Shown: piece after piece, positions 52,939 through 62,345 of the stretch
How positions within the stretch are numbered: position 1 is the stretch's first letter
How the letters are laid out: each line of letters starts with the position of its first letter
DNA from: Methylocystis sp051061285
GTDB taxonomy: Bacteria > Pseudomonadota > Alphaproteobacteria > Rhizobiales > Beijerinckiaceae
Reading direction: 5' to 3'
NCBI RefSeq assembly: GCF_051061285.1
Contig: NZ_JBPFEA010000048.1
Location: 186,001 to 250,000 of the forward strand
Length of the DNA: 64,000 nt
Made by a program: the position numbers and the translations under genes
The notes under the pieces: model-generated
Database searches by the model: none
Told to the model about the DNA's origin: nothing
Seen by the model: the letters and a program-made list of their open reading frames with translations, nothing else

Positions 52939-54648
52939 TTAGAAGGTTTTTCCGGCAAGCAGCGCGAAATGCTCGACGATGGGGCCGAGCGCGAGCGCCG
53001 GGAAATATTGCAGCAGATAGAGGATGACGATGACGCCGAGCAGCAGGCCAATGAAGAGAGGCCCATGCGTCGGGAAGGTTCCCACCGAGGCGGCGCCCTT
53101 CTTTTTCGCCGCGAACGCGCCGGCGATCGCCAACACGGGAATGACGAAGGCGAAGCGTCCGAGCAGCATCGCGACGCCGAGCGTCGTGTTGTACCAGGGC
53201 GTATTGCCAGCCAGACCTGCGAAAGCCGATCCGTTGTTATCCGTCGCTGAAGCGAATGCGTAAAGGATTTCGGAAAGCCCGTGCGGCCCGGCGTTGTTCA
53301 GACTGGCGAGGCCGGTCTGAAGCATGACTGAAACGCCGGTGAAGACAAGCACGCTGAGCGGATAGATCAGCACCGCCAGCATCGCGAGCTTCATCTCGCG
53401 TGTCTCAATCTTCTTGCCGAGGTATTCCGGCGTGCGGCCGACCATAAGCCCGGCGATGAAAACGGCGATGATCGCCAGCACCAGAAAGCCGTAGAGCCCG
53501 GCTCCGACGCCGCCCGGCGCGATGCTGCCCATCAGCATGTTGAACAAGGGCACGAGACCGCCGAGCGGCATGAAGGAGTCGTGCATCGAGTTGACCGCGC
53601 CGCAGCTCGTACCCGTGGTCGACGCGGCGAAGAGCGCGCTCATCGCGGGGCCGAAGCGGACCTCCTTGCCTTCCATATTGCCGGGCGACGGATCGACGCC
53701 GATCTCGGTCAGCAACGGATTGCCGCCTGCCTCGGCCCAGTAAGCGACCAGAACGCCTGCGATGAGCACGATCATCATCGTGATGGCGATCGCGCGACCT
53801 TGTCGATAGTCAAAGACCGCACGCCCGAAGGCGAAGGCCGCGGCGAAGGGGATGACGAGCAGAGCCCAGATTTCCAGCATGTTGGAAAGGGCGTTCGGGC
53901 TCTCGAAAGGATGCGCGGAATTGGCGTTGAAGAAGCCGCCGCCATTGGTTCCGAGTTCCTTGATCGCCTCTTGGCTGGCGACTGGGCCTATCGCGAGCGT
54001 CTGCCTGGCGCCCTCGAGCGTCGTCGCTTCGATCGAACCCTGTAGCGTCTGCGGCACGCCGAGAGCGATGAGGGCGAGCGCGACGACGATCGACAGCGGC
54101 AGGAGCACGTACAGCGTCGAACGCGTGAGGTCGACCCAGAAATTGCCGATCGTCGGCGATTCGGCGCGCGAGAAACCGCGCACCAAGGCGAAGGCCATTG
54201 CAAGGCCCGTCGCAGCGGACACAAAATTGTGCACCGTGAGGCCGAGCATCTGCGTCAGATGGCTCATCGTCGACTCGCCGCCGTAGTTTTGCCAATTGGT
54301 GTTGGTGACGAAGCTCATCGACGTGTTGAAGGCGAGGTCGGCGGGAACCCCGCTAAAGCCCTGAGGATTGAGCGGCAGATAGGCCTGGAGCCGCTGCAGG
54401 GCGTAGAGGGAAGCAAATCCGACCACGCTGAAGGCTAGCATGGCCATCGTGTAGGCAAGCCAGTTTTGCTCCCGCGCAGGATCAACGCCGGCGAGTCTGT
54501 AGAAGACGCGCTCAATGGGTGAGAGCGCGGGCGAGAGCAGGCTGCGCTCGCCCGCTAACACGGTGGCTATGTAATTGCCGAGCGGAACAGCCGCGACAAT
54601 AACGGCGAGCAGGACGATGGCGATTTGCGCCAGCCCAATGGACGTCAT
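52939..54648 (-). CDS. kdpA: K+-transporting ATPase subunit A
   Basis: A 569-aa channel-like subunit with ten helices and four selectivity-filter regions: FVTNTNWQNYGGES, GTNGGGFFNANSAHPFESP, TTGTSCGAVNSMHD and ATDNNGSAFAGL. It binds and conducts K+ in the KdpFABC complex. The N-terminus IVLLAVIVAAVPLGNYIATVL is normal. It follows kdpF by 31 nt. Confidence 0.96.
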   Translation of the reverse strand: MTSIGLAQIAIVLLAVIVAAVPLGNYIATVLAGERSLLSPALSPIERVFYRLAGVDPAREQNWLAYTMAMLAFSVVGFASLYALQRLQAYLPLNPQGFSGVPADLAFNTSMSFVTNTNWQNYGGESTMSHLTQMLGLTVHNFVSAATGLAMAFALVRGFSRAESPTIGNFWVDLTRSTLYVLLPLSIVVALALIALGVPQTLQGSIEATTLEGARQTLAIGPVASQEAIKELGTNGGGFFNANSAHPFESPNALSNMLEIWALLVIPFAAAFAFGRAVFDYRQGRAIAITMMIVLIAGVLVAYWAEAGGNPLLTEIGVDPSPGNMEGKEVRFGPAMSALFAASTTGTSCGAVNSMHDSFMPLGGLVPLFNMLMGSIAPGGVGAGLYGFLVLAIIAVFIAGLMVGRTPEYLGKKIETREMKLAMLAVLIYPLSVLVFTGVSVMLQTGLASLNNAGPHGLSEILYAFASATDNNGSAFAGLAGNTPWYNTTLGVAMLLGRFAFVIPVLAIAGAFAAKKKGAASVGTFPTHGPLFIGLLLGVIVILYLLQYFPALALGPIVEHFALLAGKTF

Positions 54649-54679
54649 GGCGAACGCCCGGCATGCGCCGAGCCTCCCT

Positions 54680-54766
54680 TTAGAATTTTTCCGGATGGAG
54701 CAGCGTATAGGCGAGATAGGCGCCGAGAAGAACGGCGACGATCAGTCCGATGACAGGTTCAAACAT
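54680..54766 (-). CDS. kdpF: KdpF small subunit of the K+ ATPase
   Basis: A 28-residue one-helix peptide that begins MFEPVIGLIVAVLLGAYLAY and ends TLLHPEKF, the classical KdpF ending (LLxPE.F). TTAGGAG lies about 6 nt before the ATG. KdpF stabilises the KdpABC complex. Its position directly before kdpA is the standard one. Confidence 0.92.
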   Translation of the reverse strand: MFEPVIGLIVAVLLGAYLAYTLLHPEKF

Positions 54767-54775
54767 GCGGTGCTC

Positions 54776-54859
54776 CTAAAGGCGCCCGCAGGCCCGCGCA
54801 TAGGCGCCGACGATCGCAAACAGGAAAAGACCGAGGCCAACGTACAGAATATCGAGCAT
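54776..54859 (-). CDS. Small membrane peptide upstream of kdpF
   Basis: A 27-aa frame, starting MLDILYVGLGLFLFAIVGAY and ending ARACGRL, with CGAGGA 3-4 nt before the ATG. One hydrophobic helix with a basic tail. It ends 9 nt before the kdpF start. Similar tiny ORFs precede kdpF in other proteobacteria, so it is probably an additional Kdp-associated peptide, but no function is established. Confidence 0.6.
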   Translation of the reverse strand: MLDILYVGLGLFLFAIVGAYARACGRL

Positions 54860-54874
54860 GTGTCCTCGCCGCGC

Positions 54875-54988
54875 TCACCGGCGCCGTGAATCAATGCGCG
54901 CACGCCGCGCGCGCATCTCGTGAAACAGATTGTTCGCGATCACAAAGATAAAGGCCGCGACGCCGAGGCCAATGAGAGATAGAGGCAT
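54875..54988 (-). CDS. Small membrane protein at the head of the kdp operon
   Basis: A 37-aa frame: MPLSLIGLGVAAFIFVIANN then LFHEMRARRARIDSRRR, one hydrophobic helix followed by a strongly basic tail, as expected for an N-out/C-in membrane peptide. It ends 15 nt before the next small ORF. The ribosome site is weak (GAGAT). Likely the first cistron of the kdp operon; the promoter should lie in 54989-55190, which contains no gene. Confidence 0.45.
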   Translation of the reverse strand: MPLSLIGLGVAAFIFVIANNLFHEMRARRARIDSRRR

Positions 54989-55197
54989 GAGCGCATCTCG
55001 CTTTAATGTCGCGTTCTCGCTTCGGTCTTCGCCAAACGAGAATGACGAACCGCAATTTGCACGGGAATGATGTAAAGGCGCTATTAGGATTTTGGCTGGT
55101 CGAGGCCGCTCACATGGCGCTCGCTCGCGGCTCGTCCCAAGGTGGTGAGCAGAATGGATAGATGAGGCGGCGATCAAACGATATTCGCATCGTAAAA

Positions 55198-55890
55198 TTA
55201 GTTTGAAGCGGTCCCGTTGCGACATCCCGTTGCAACGCGCGAAGTTCCCTCTCGCCTGTATGCTCTCAGAAAAGCATCAATTCCGGCGTCGACCTTCGCG
55301 GCAACGGAGGCTTCGGCTCCCGGTTCGAGACCGAGCGCCGTGTGAAGCGGTAGGTCCCCGCGGACAAGACTCAAAAAATGGCTCGCGGCTTCATTCGCGT
55401 CTGAGAACGTCAGGAGGCCGCGGTCTTTGGCCTCTTCGAGCAACGCCGCGACGCGCATGAGCTCGTTTTTCGGCCCACTTTCAAAGAAGAGCCTGCAGAG
55501 TTGCGGAAAGCGCATGCGCACACTGGAAATCGCCTGAAAAAACGCCATCGACTCCGGCGTCAAATACACCTCGACAAATTGTCGCGCGAAGCTTCGAAGC
55601 GCCTCGACAAGGCCGATATCGAGATCTGGCATCTGCAGCCTGCTCGCTTTCAGGCGGCATTCCCCTTCGATCAAATGAGCGAACAAAGCTTCCTTGCTTG
55701 GAAAGTAAGCGTAAAGCGTCGCCTTCGACACGCAAGCGGACCGCGCGATCGCGTCCATGCTCGTCTCGGCGAATCCCTGTTCGAGGAATAATTTTCGCGC
55801 GGCCGCGATCACGGAACATTCCTTCCGTCCCGCAACATGCGCCTCTGTCGATCCTGCCGCCGTCGCATGATCCGTCGACGGGCTCTTCAT
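55198..55890 (-). CDS. TetR/AcrR-family transcriptional regulator of the RND efflux operon
   Basis: A 230-aa repressor-type protein. The helix-turn-helix is AARKLFLEQGFAETSMDAIARSACVSKATLYAYFPSKE in three pieces: LFLEQGFAETSMDAIA, ACVSKATLYAYFPSKE being the recognition helix. The C-terminal ligand domain (TetR_C-like) has FVEVYLTPESMAFFQAISS. The ATG at 55890 follows GAGGAA by 6 nt and is preferred to 55980. It is divergent from the RND genes, and palindromic sites lie between them. Confidence 0.88.
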   Translation of the reverse strand: MKSPSTDHATAAGSTEAHVAGRKECSVIAAARKLFLEQGFAETSMDAIARSACVSKATLYAYFPSKEALFAHLIEGECRLKASRLQMPDLDIGLVEALRSFARQFVEVYLTPESMAFFQAISSVRMRFPQLCRLFFESGPKNELMRVAALLEEAKDRGLLTFSDANEAASHFLSLVRGDLPLHTALGLEPGAEASVAAKVDAGIDAFLRAYRREGTSRVATGCRNGTASN

Positions 55891-56051
55891 GGCGGGTTCC
55901 TCGATTTCAGTCTTCATACCGGCGACGCCGCCGACTTTTGCTTCAAGGCTCTGCCCCTGCGCCATACGCTCATTCCCCACGCCTCCACCGAGGCTGAACC
56001 GGCAAAGGCCGGTGGCGTGACGTAACTATCGGCCCCCTTTTGAAAAGTTTC

Positions 56052-56075
56052 AAACTGAACGATCCAGTTCAATTT
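56052..56075. promoter_or_regulatory. TetR-type operator 1
   Basis: AAACTGAACGATCCAGTTCA plus ATTT: half sites TGAAC and GTTCA in inverted orientation with a 6-nt centre. It lies next to the TTGACA of the plus-strand promoter and overlaps a TTAAAT that may be the -10 of the regulator gene on the minus strand. Confidence 0.6.
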
Positions 56076-56079
56076 AACG

Positions 56080-56108
56080 TTGACAGGCGCCAAAGGGCAA
56101 GCATAAAA
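56080..56108 (+). promoter_or_regulatory. Sigma-70 promoter of the RND efflux operon
   Basis: A consensus -35 TTGACA (56080-56085) and a -10-like CATAAA (56102-56107) with a 16-nt spacer. The -10 element runs into operator 2, so a bound repressor would block RNA polymerase. The leader to the predicted ATG at 56259 is about 140 nt. Confidence 0.6.
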
Positions 56109-56124
56109 CTGAACCGTTCAGTTT
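56106..56124. promoter_or_regulatory. TetR-type operator 2 (perfect palindrome)
   Basis: AAACTGAAC-C-GTTCAGTTT is a 9-1-9 perfect inverted repeat. It shares the half site with operator 1 and overlaps the start region of the efflux promoter. The adjacent TetR protein is the obvious candidate to bind it. Confidence 0.7.
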
Positions 56125-56258
56125 AACCTGGGTCCGATATGAGACGGAGGGCGCCTCAAATATTCCGGCCGTTGCTCAAAACGCTTGTGGGGGATCGCCC
56201 CGCTGTTCCGCCGGAAAGCCCGAAGGCGCGAAACATCGATCGGCTCCAAAGGACATTG

Positions 56259-57854
56259 ATGAGCTCAAAGGGTGGGGCGGCAGTGCTGGGGCTTCTGCTT
56301 GCCGTGCTGCTTTCCGGCTGCGCGGTGGGCCCCGACTTTGCCGCGCCCGATGCGCCGTTGGGCGCGGGCTATGCGGTGGGCAAGCCTGCCAACGTCACCC
56401 AATCGGCGGCTATCGCGGGCGGCGGCGCACAAAGGCTCATTCATGGCCGCGACATTCCGGGGGAATGGTGGCGACTGTTCCGCTCGAAGCAGATTTCGGC
56501 GCTCGTGGCCGAGGCGGTGAACAATCATCCGAACATCGCGGCCGCGGAAGCGGCGCTTCGCCAGGCGCGGGAAACCACGGAAGCCGATGTGGGCTCCTTC
56601 TTTCCGTCGGCCACTCTGAGCCAGAGCGTGGCGCGCACGCAGATGACGACGGCGCAATTTGGCGGCTTCTCGCAAAGTTCCTCCTCGAGCGGATCGTCGA
56701 GCGGGGGAACGGCGCTGCTCTATACGCTCCATAATTCGAATGTCGCCGTGTCATTCACGCCCGACGTCTTTGGAAAGACGGCGCGTACGGTTGAGGGCGA
56801 TGTCGCCGCGGCCGAATATCAGCGCTTCCAGCTTGAGGCGACCTATCTGGCGCTGGCCGCCAATGTGGTGACCGCGGCGATCGCCGATTCCTCCTACGCC
56901 TCGCAGATCAAGGTCACGCGCGTACTCATCGCCGACTATCAGAAACAGCTCGACATTCTGCAGAAGCGCTTCGAACTCGGCGCCGTGAGCGCGGCCGACG
57001 TGGTCTCGGAAAAGGCGCTCGTCGCTCAGGCGCAAGCGACGCTGCCGCCGCTCGAAAAGGCGCGGGCGCAGACGCGCAATCAGCTCATGGCCTATCTCGG
57101 CCGCTTTCCCAATGACGATAAGGGAGAGGCGATCGACATAGAGCATCTGCATCTGCCGCGCGATCTGCCGCTCAGCCTGCCGTCCAATCTGGTGCGCCAG
57201 CGTCCCGACGTGCTTTCGGCGGAGGCGCAGTTGCATCAGGCAAGCGCCAATGTGGGCGTCGCCACGGCCAATATGCTGCCGCAGCTCACGCTGACGGGCA
57301 GTGGCGGCAGTCAGGCGCCCAATTTTTCGCAATTATTCTTGCCGCAGACCTCGGTCTACAATCTTGCGACGCAGCTCTCCGGCCAGGCGTTCGACGCCGG
57401 CAGATTGTTTCACCAGCGCGAGGCGAAGCTCGCCGCGCTCGAACAGTCGGAAGCGCAGTATCGCGCGACCGTGATCAGCGCCTTCCAGAACGTCGCCAAC
57501 GCCTTGCAGGCGATCAAGCATGACGCCGAGACGCTGCGCGCGCAGGTTGCGGCGGAAAGGGCCGCCGCTGAAAGCCTGGATATCTCGCAAGCCCAATATA
57601 CGGCCGGCTCGACCACCTATACGACGGTGCTCAACGCCGAGCAGACTCTGCTCAGCGCCCGCATCAATCGCGTCCAGGCGCAGGCCGCGCGCTTCTCCGA
57701 TACGGCGGCGCTGATGCAGGCGCTCGGCGGCGGTTGGTGGAATCGCATCGACGAGACGCCGGCGTCGCTTCCCAAACCCACCGACCTCATTTCAACCCTG
57801 CCGATCGCGGCGGCCATACGCGCCGAGGCTGAGGAACGCTCCCGTGCCCGTTAA
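56259..57854 (+). CDS. NodT-family outer-membrane efflux lipoprotein (RND system)
   Basis: A 531-aa outer-membrane factor. The lipobox LLSGC ends a short signal peptide (VLGLLLAVLLSGC, residues ~8-20). CAVGPDFAAPDAP follows, as in OprM/NodT proteins. A Ser/Gly-rich loop (SSSSSGSSSGG) sits in the first repeat. The two OEP repeats include RQARETTEADVGSFFPSATL and LHQASANVGVATANMLPQLT. AAAGGACA before the ATG at 56259 supports the start. It is the first gene of the tripartite operon and overlaps the adaptor gene by 11 nt. Confidence 0.9.
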   Translation: MSSKGGAAVLGLLLAVLLSGCAVGPDFAAPDAPLGAGYAVGKPANVTQSAAIAGGGAQRLIHGRDIPGEWWRLFRSKQISALVAEAVNNHPNIAAAEAALRQARETTEADVGSFFPSATLSQSVARTQMTTAQFGGFSQSSSSSGSSSGGTALLYTLHNSNVAVSFTPDVFGKTARTVEGDVAAAEYQRFQLEATYLALAANVVTAAIADSSYASQIKVTRVLIADYQKQLDILQKRFELGAVSAADVVSEKALVAQAQATLPPLEKARAQTRNQLMAYLGRFPNDDKGEAIDIEHLHLPRDLPLSLPSNLVRQRPDVLSAEAQLHQASANVGVATANMLPQLTLTGSGGSQAPNFSQLFLPQTSVYNLATQLSGQAFDAGRLFHQREAKLAALEQSEAQYRATVISAFQNVANALQAIKHDAETLRAQVAAERAAAESLDISQAQYTAGSTTYTTVLNAEQTLLSARINRVQAQAARFSDTAALMQALGGGWWNRIDETPASLPKPTDLISTLPIAAAIRAEAEERSRAR

Positions 57855-59025
57855 CACGCTTTTGCAAGACCGTCTCGGATCGATGTTCAAGCCCATGATG
57901 ATCATGCTGGCCAGCGTCGCCCTCGTGTTCGCAGCCCTTTACGGCTTCGTCAGTTTCCGCTCGATGATGATCGGGCGGTTCCTCGCCTCCATGGCCAATC
58001 CGCCGCAGACCGTGTCGGTGACGACGGCCGCCTATCGGGAATGGCGCCCCAAGTTTTCAGCGATCGGCACGTTCCGCGCCGTCAACGGCGCCGACCTCTC
58101 GCTCGAAACCTCCGGAATCGTTGAGAAGATCCATTTCCAGTCGGGCCAGGACGTCGAGGCGGGGCAAATTCTCCTCGAGCTGCGCAAGGATACGGACAAC
58201 GCCCGGCTCGAATCGCTGAAAGCCACGGCGGAGCTCAACGCCATCAATCTGCGCCGCGACCAGTCGCAACTCAAAATCAAGGCCGTGAGCCAGGCGACAG
58301 TGGATTCGGACGTCGCCAATCTGAGAAGCGCCAACGCCCAAGTCGTGCAGCAGGAGGCGGTGATCGCGCAAAAGACTCTGCTCGCGCCCTTTGCCGGAAG
58401 GCTCGGCATCCGCCAGATTGATCTTGGCCAATATATCGGCGCCGGCACGGTGATCGTGACCTTGCAGGCGCTCGATCCGATCTTTCTCGACTTTGTCCTG
58501 CCGCAGCAGGACTTGAATGGCGTGTCGGTCGGACAAACGATCGCCGCGACGGTCGACGCCTTTCCCGGCCAGAGCTTTACGGGCAAGATCGACGCCATCA
58601 GCTCCAAGGTGGATCTCGCGAGCCGCAATGTGCAGATACGCGCGAGCCTCGCCAATGGCGAACGCAAGCTGCGTCCCGGTATGTTCGCTTCGGTGGAAAT
58701 CGCGACCGGCAAGCCCCAGCGCCTCATCACGCTGCCGCAAACGGCGATCGTCTATGCGCCTTTCGGCAATTCGGTGTTCCTTGCGCAAAAAAGCCAGGAG
58801 AGCGCCGATAAGAAGGCGCCGCAAGGCTCCGGGCTCGTCGCGCACCAAGCCTTCGTTCGGCTTGGCGAGGCGCGCGGCGACGAAGTGTCGGTGCTCGAAG
58901 GGGTGCCCGAAGGCGCCACGGTCGTCACGGCCGGTCAGGTCAAGCTGCGCAACGGCGCGCCGCTCGCCATTTCGCAAGAGCCGTCGCCGCCTGTCGACGC
59001 CTATCCCAAGCCCGTGGATCAGTGA
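57844..59025 (+). CDS. RND efflux periplasmic adaptor (membrane fusion protein)
   Basis: A 393-aa MFP with an N-terminal helix (residues ~17-36), a split lipoyl domain (SLETSGIVEKIHFQSGQDVEAGQ and LLAPFAGRLGIRQIDLGQYI), a short helical hairpin, and a barrel domain with GQTIAATVDAFPGQSFTGKID. It joins the RND pump to the outer-membrane factor. The start is GTG with GAGGAA at normal distance. Confidence 0.92.
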   Translation: MPVNTLLQDRLGSMFKPMMIMLASVALVFAALYGFVSFRSMMIGRFLASMANPPQTVSVTTAAYREWRPKFSAIGTFRAVNGADLSLETSGIVEKIHFQSGQDVEAGQILLELRKDTDNARLESLKATAELNAINLRRDQSQLKIKAVSQATVDSDVANLRSANAQVVQQEAVIAQKTLLAPFAGRLGIRQIDLGQYIGAGTVIVTLQALDPIFLDFVLPQQDLNGVSVGQTIAATVDAFPGQSFTGKIDAISSKVDLASRNVQIRASLANGERKLRPGMFASVEIATGKPQRLITLPQTAIVYAPFGNSVFLAQKSQESADKKAPQGSGLVAHQAFVRLGEARGDEVSVLEGVPEGATVVTAGQVKLRNGAPLAISQEPSPPVDAYPKPVDQ

Positions 59026-59040
59026 CGGAGATTTCGCAAG

Positions 59041-62000
59041 ATGCGTTTCACGGACATTTTTGTGCGCCGCCCGGTGCTCGCCAGCGTGTTGAGCCTGCTG
59101 ATCCTGGTGCTTGGCCTGAGATCGCTGGCGACTCTGTCCGTGCTGCAATATCCGCGCACGCAAAACGCCGTTGTCACGGTGACGACGTCCTATTTTGGCG
59201 CCGATCCGGCGACTGTCGCCGGTTTCGTCACGACGCCGCTCGAAAACGCCGTCGCGCAGGCGAATGGCATCGACTATCTCACCTCGACGAGTCAGATCGG
59301 GGTGAGCACGATCACCGCCAATCTGCGGCTGAACTATGATTCCGGCAAGGCGCTCACCGAGATCAGCACCAAGATCGATTCGGTGCTCAACCAATTGCCG
59401 CAGGCCGTGCAGCGTCCCGTCATCACCGTCAAGATCGGCCAAACGACCGACGCCATGTACATTGGCTTCAACAGCGACATCCTCTCGCCGAGCCAGGTGA
59501 CGGACTATCTCATCCGCGTCGTGCAGCCGCGTCTGCAATCGGTGCCGGGCGTGCAGACGGCGGAACTCATCGGCGGCAAGACCTTTGCGCTCAGAGCCTG
59601 GCTCGATCCGGTGAAGCTCGCCGCCTATGGACTCACCGCCAGCGAAGTGGCGGCGTCCCTCCAGAGCAATGACTATATCGCCGGCCTCGGCTCGACCAAG
59701 GGCCAATGGGTTCAGGTCAATCTCTCGGCGGCGACCTCGCTCCACTCGCTCGAGGAGTTTCGCAACCTCGTCGTCAAGCAGGTGAACGGCGCCAATGTGA
59801 AGCTGCGCGACGTCGCCAATGTCACGCTCGGCGCGGACGACTATGAATCCTCGGTGTCGTTCGACGGCAAGCAGGCGGTTTATATCGGCATTCTCGTGGC
59901 GCCGAACGCGAATCTGCTCGATGTCGTCAAAGGCGTAAAAGACGCCTATCCCGACATTCTCAAAGCGCTGCCGCAAGGCTTGAATAGCGAGATCGTCTAC
60001 GACACGACGAATTTCGTGAACAGCTCCATCGACGAGGTGATTCACACGCTCATCGAAGCGGTCCTCATCGTCACCGCCGTCGTCTTCGTGTTTTTGGGAT
60101 CATGGCGCTCGGTGCTGATCCCGATCATGGCGATCCCGCTTTCGCTCATCGGCTCGCTGACGTTTCTCCTCGCTTTCGGCTTCTCGATCAATCTGCTGAC
60201 GCTGCTGGCGCTGGTGCTGGCGATCGGCCTCGTGGTCGACGACGCCATCATCGTCGTCGAAAACGTCAACCGGCATCTCGGCGAAGGCCTGACGCCTGTC
60301 GACGCCGCGCTGCAGGCGGCGCGCGAACTCGCCGGGCCGATCATCGCCATGACGATCGTGCTGATCGCCGTCTATGTGCCGATCGGCTTTCAGGGCGGCC
60401 TCACCGGCGCGCTTTTCGTCGAATTCGCTTTTACGCTGGCGGCGGCGGTCACCGTGTCGGGCATCGTCGCGCTCACCTTGTCGCCGGTCAGCTGCGCTTT
60501 GGCGCTCAAGCCCCCGAAGCGAGGCGAGGAGACGCTTGAGTCCCGCATCGTCGGCTACATCGATGCGCGGATGGACGCCGTACGCGATCGATATCACCGC
60601 CTGCTGGACTCCTCCCTCAATTACGTCCCGGTGACGCTCGTCTTCGGCGGGCTGGTGCTTTCGAGCATCTATTGGCTTTACGCCAGCGCCAAGAGCGAAC
60701 TCGCGCCAAACGAGGATCAGGGCATCATTCTGGCGCAGGCGACTCCGGCGCCCAACGCCACTCTCCAACAAAAGCTGTACTACGCCGATCAGGCATATAA
60801 AATCATCGCCAAGCATCCAGAGACCGACAGCGTGTTCCAGATCAATTCGCCGGCGGCGAATCTATCCGGCGTCGTGCTCAAGCCCGCGGATGAGCGCAAG
60901 GTCGGGGCGGAGGATTTGCAGCATATGCTCCAGCAGGAGCTGAGCGCCGTTGCGGGCGTGCGCTTCGTCGCCTTCCAGCCGCCGCCGCTCCCCGGCTCGA
61001 TGGGCTTGCCGATTCAATTCGTCTTTCAGAGCACCGACCCTTTCGAGAAGATGGACGGCATCTCCCGCGAATTCCTGTCGAAAGCTCTGGCGACGGGAAA
61101 GTTCATGTTCCTCGACACCGATCTCAAGATCGATCAGCCGCAGTTGTCGCTTGTCATCGACCGCGAAAAGACCGCGCAACTCGGCCTGAGAATGATCGAC
61201 GTCGGCGGCGCGCTCACCACCGCGCTAAGCGGCGGCTATACGCAATATTTCGGGCTCGCCGGCCGTTCGTACAAAGTCATTCCGCAGGTCGCCCAACGGT
61301 TTCGACTGAATCCGGATCAGATCTTGAATTATTACATCAAGACGGCGGACGGCTCCTTGGCGCCGCTTTCGACCGTCGCCAAGCTGGAAACCGCCATCGT
61401 TCCCGAGTCGCTCAATCATTTCCAGCAGATTAATTCGGTGACGATTTCTGGCGTGGCCGCGCCTGGCGTCATCGCCGGCGAGGCGCTCGACACGCTGAAA
61501 GAGGTCGCGCGCCAAACATTGCCCTCGACCTATACGATCGACTATGCCGGACCCTCGCGTCAGTTCATTCAGGAGTCGACCGGCTTCGCGGTGACGTTCG
61601 GCTTCGCCCTCATCATCATCTTTCTGGCGCTGGCCGCGCAATTCGAGAGCTACCGCGATCCGCTGATCATTCTCGTCTCCGTCCCGATGTCGATCGCCGG
61701 CGCGCTGGTGTTCATCATGCTCGGCTTTGGCGGTGCCAGCATCAATATTTACACCCAGGTTGGCCTGGTGACGTTGATGGGCCTGATCAGCAAACATGGC
61801 ATTCTGATCGTGGAGTTCGCCAATGAATTGCAACACGGCGGCATGTCGAAACGGGAAGCGATCCTGCAGGCCACGTCCATTCGCCTGCGTCCGATCCTTA
61901 TGACCACCGCGGCGATGGTGCTCGGCGTCTTCCCGCTCATCATGGCGGCGGGCGCGGGCGCGGCGTCGCGCTTCAACATGGGTCTGGTGATCGCCTCGGG

Positions 62001-62124
62001 CCTTTCCATCGGCACCTTGTTCACGCTGTTCGTTCTGCCCGCGGTCTATCTCGTCCTCGCGGCGGACCACTCGGGGGCGCGCAAGAAGGCCGCGCTCGAT
62101 CTCGTGTCGCCAGCGCATCCATAA
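59041..62124 (+). CDS. RND (HAE1-type) multidrug efflux permease
   Basis: A 1027-aa proton-driven inner-membrane pump with 12 helices and two large periplasmic domains. The N-terminus is MRFTDIFVRRPVLASVLSLL, typical of the MexF/MdtB-type branch. Helix 4 has the proton relay pair in GLVVDDAIIVVENVNRHL. The later part contains FLALAAQFESYRDPLIILVS and LISKHGILIVEFANELQ. It follows the adaptor by 15 nt. The substrate is unknown; the TetR control suggests toxic organic compounds. Confidence 0.94.
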   Translation: MRFTDIFVRRPVLASVLSLLILVLGLRSLATLSVLQYPRTQNAVVTVTTSYFGADPATVAGFVTTPLENAVAQANGIDYLTSTSQIGVSTITANLRLNYDSGKALTEISTKIDSVLNQLPQAVQRPVITVKIGQTTDAMYIGFNSDILSPSQVTDYLIRVVQPRLQSVPGVQTAELIGGKTFALRAWLDPVKLAAYGLTASEVAASLQSNDYIAGLGSTKGQWVQVNLSAATSLHSLEEFRNLVVKQVNGANVKLRDVANVTLGADDYESSVSFDGKQAVYIGILVAPNANLLDVVKGVKDAYPDILKALPQGLNSEIVYDTTNFVNSSIDEVIHTLIEAVLIVTAVVFVFLGSWRSVLIPIMAIPLSLIGSLTFLLAFGFSINLLTLLALVLAIGLVVDDAIIVVENVNRHLGEGLTPVDAALQAARELAGPIIAMTIVLIAVYVPIGFQGGLTGALFVEFAFTLAAAVTVSGIVALTLSPVSCALALKPPKRGEETLESRIVGYIDARMDAVRDRYHRLLDSSLNYVPVTLVFGGLVLSSIYWLYASAKSELAPNEDQGIILAQATPAPNATLQQKLYYADQAYKIIAKHPETDSVFQINSPAANLSGVVLKPADERKVGAEDLQHMLQQELSAVAGVRFVAFQPPPLPGSMGLPIQFVFQSTDPFEKMDGISREFLSKALATGKFMFLDTDLKIDQPQLSLVIDREKTAQLGLRMIDVGGALTTALSGGYTQYFGLAGRSYKVIPQVAQRFRLNPDQILNYYIKTADGSLAPLSTVAKLETAIVPESLNHFQQINSVTISGVAAPGVIAGEALDTLKEVARQTLPSTYTIDYAGPSRQFIQESTGFAVTFGFALIIIFLALAAQFESYRDPLIILVSVPMSIAGALVFIMLGFGGASINIYTQVGLVTLMGLISKHGILIVEFANELQHGGMSKREAILQATSIRLRPILMTTAAMVLGVFPLIMAAGAGAASRFNMGLVIASGLSIGTLFTLFVLPAVYLVLAADHSGARKKAALDLVSPAHP

Positions 62125-62135
62125 ATACGGTCGAC

Positions 62136-62345
62136 ATGCAGGCGCTGCGCGACGTGTTTGGCGCCAACCATGACGGCAAGCTCAGCGCCAGCGACGCGAA
62201 TTTCTCGCAATTCAAGCTGATCGTCAGCAACGCCGACGGCCCCACAGTCGCGACGCCGATCGGCGGGACGGCGGGCGGGGCCAATCAGTATAAATCCGTC
62301 ACGAGGGTGAAAAAATCCCGATCTATATATCTGAAAGCGGCTTGA
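62136..62345 (+). pseudogene. Fragment of a calcium-binding repeat (RTX/EF-hand-like) protein
   Basis: A 69-aa frame. Its first part, ALRDVFGANHDGKLSASDAN followed by FSQFKLIVSNADGP, matches the DxNxDG...D loop and downstream pattern of repeats seen in very large alphaproteobacterial secreted calcium-binding proteins. The similarity ends after ~33 residues and the frame stops in low-complexity sequence. Such repeats belong in proteins of thousands of residues, so this is a relic. Confidence 0.5.

Noticed and set aside
58057..60045. 662-codon antisense frame over the RND adaptor and permease
   Set aside because: Shadow frame with Arg/His/Asp-rich composition; the sense strand encodes well-conserved efflux proteins.
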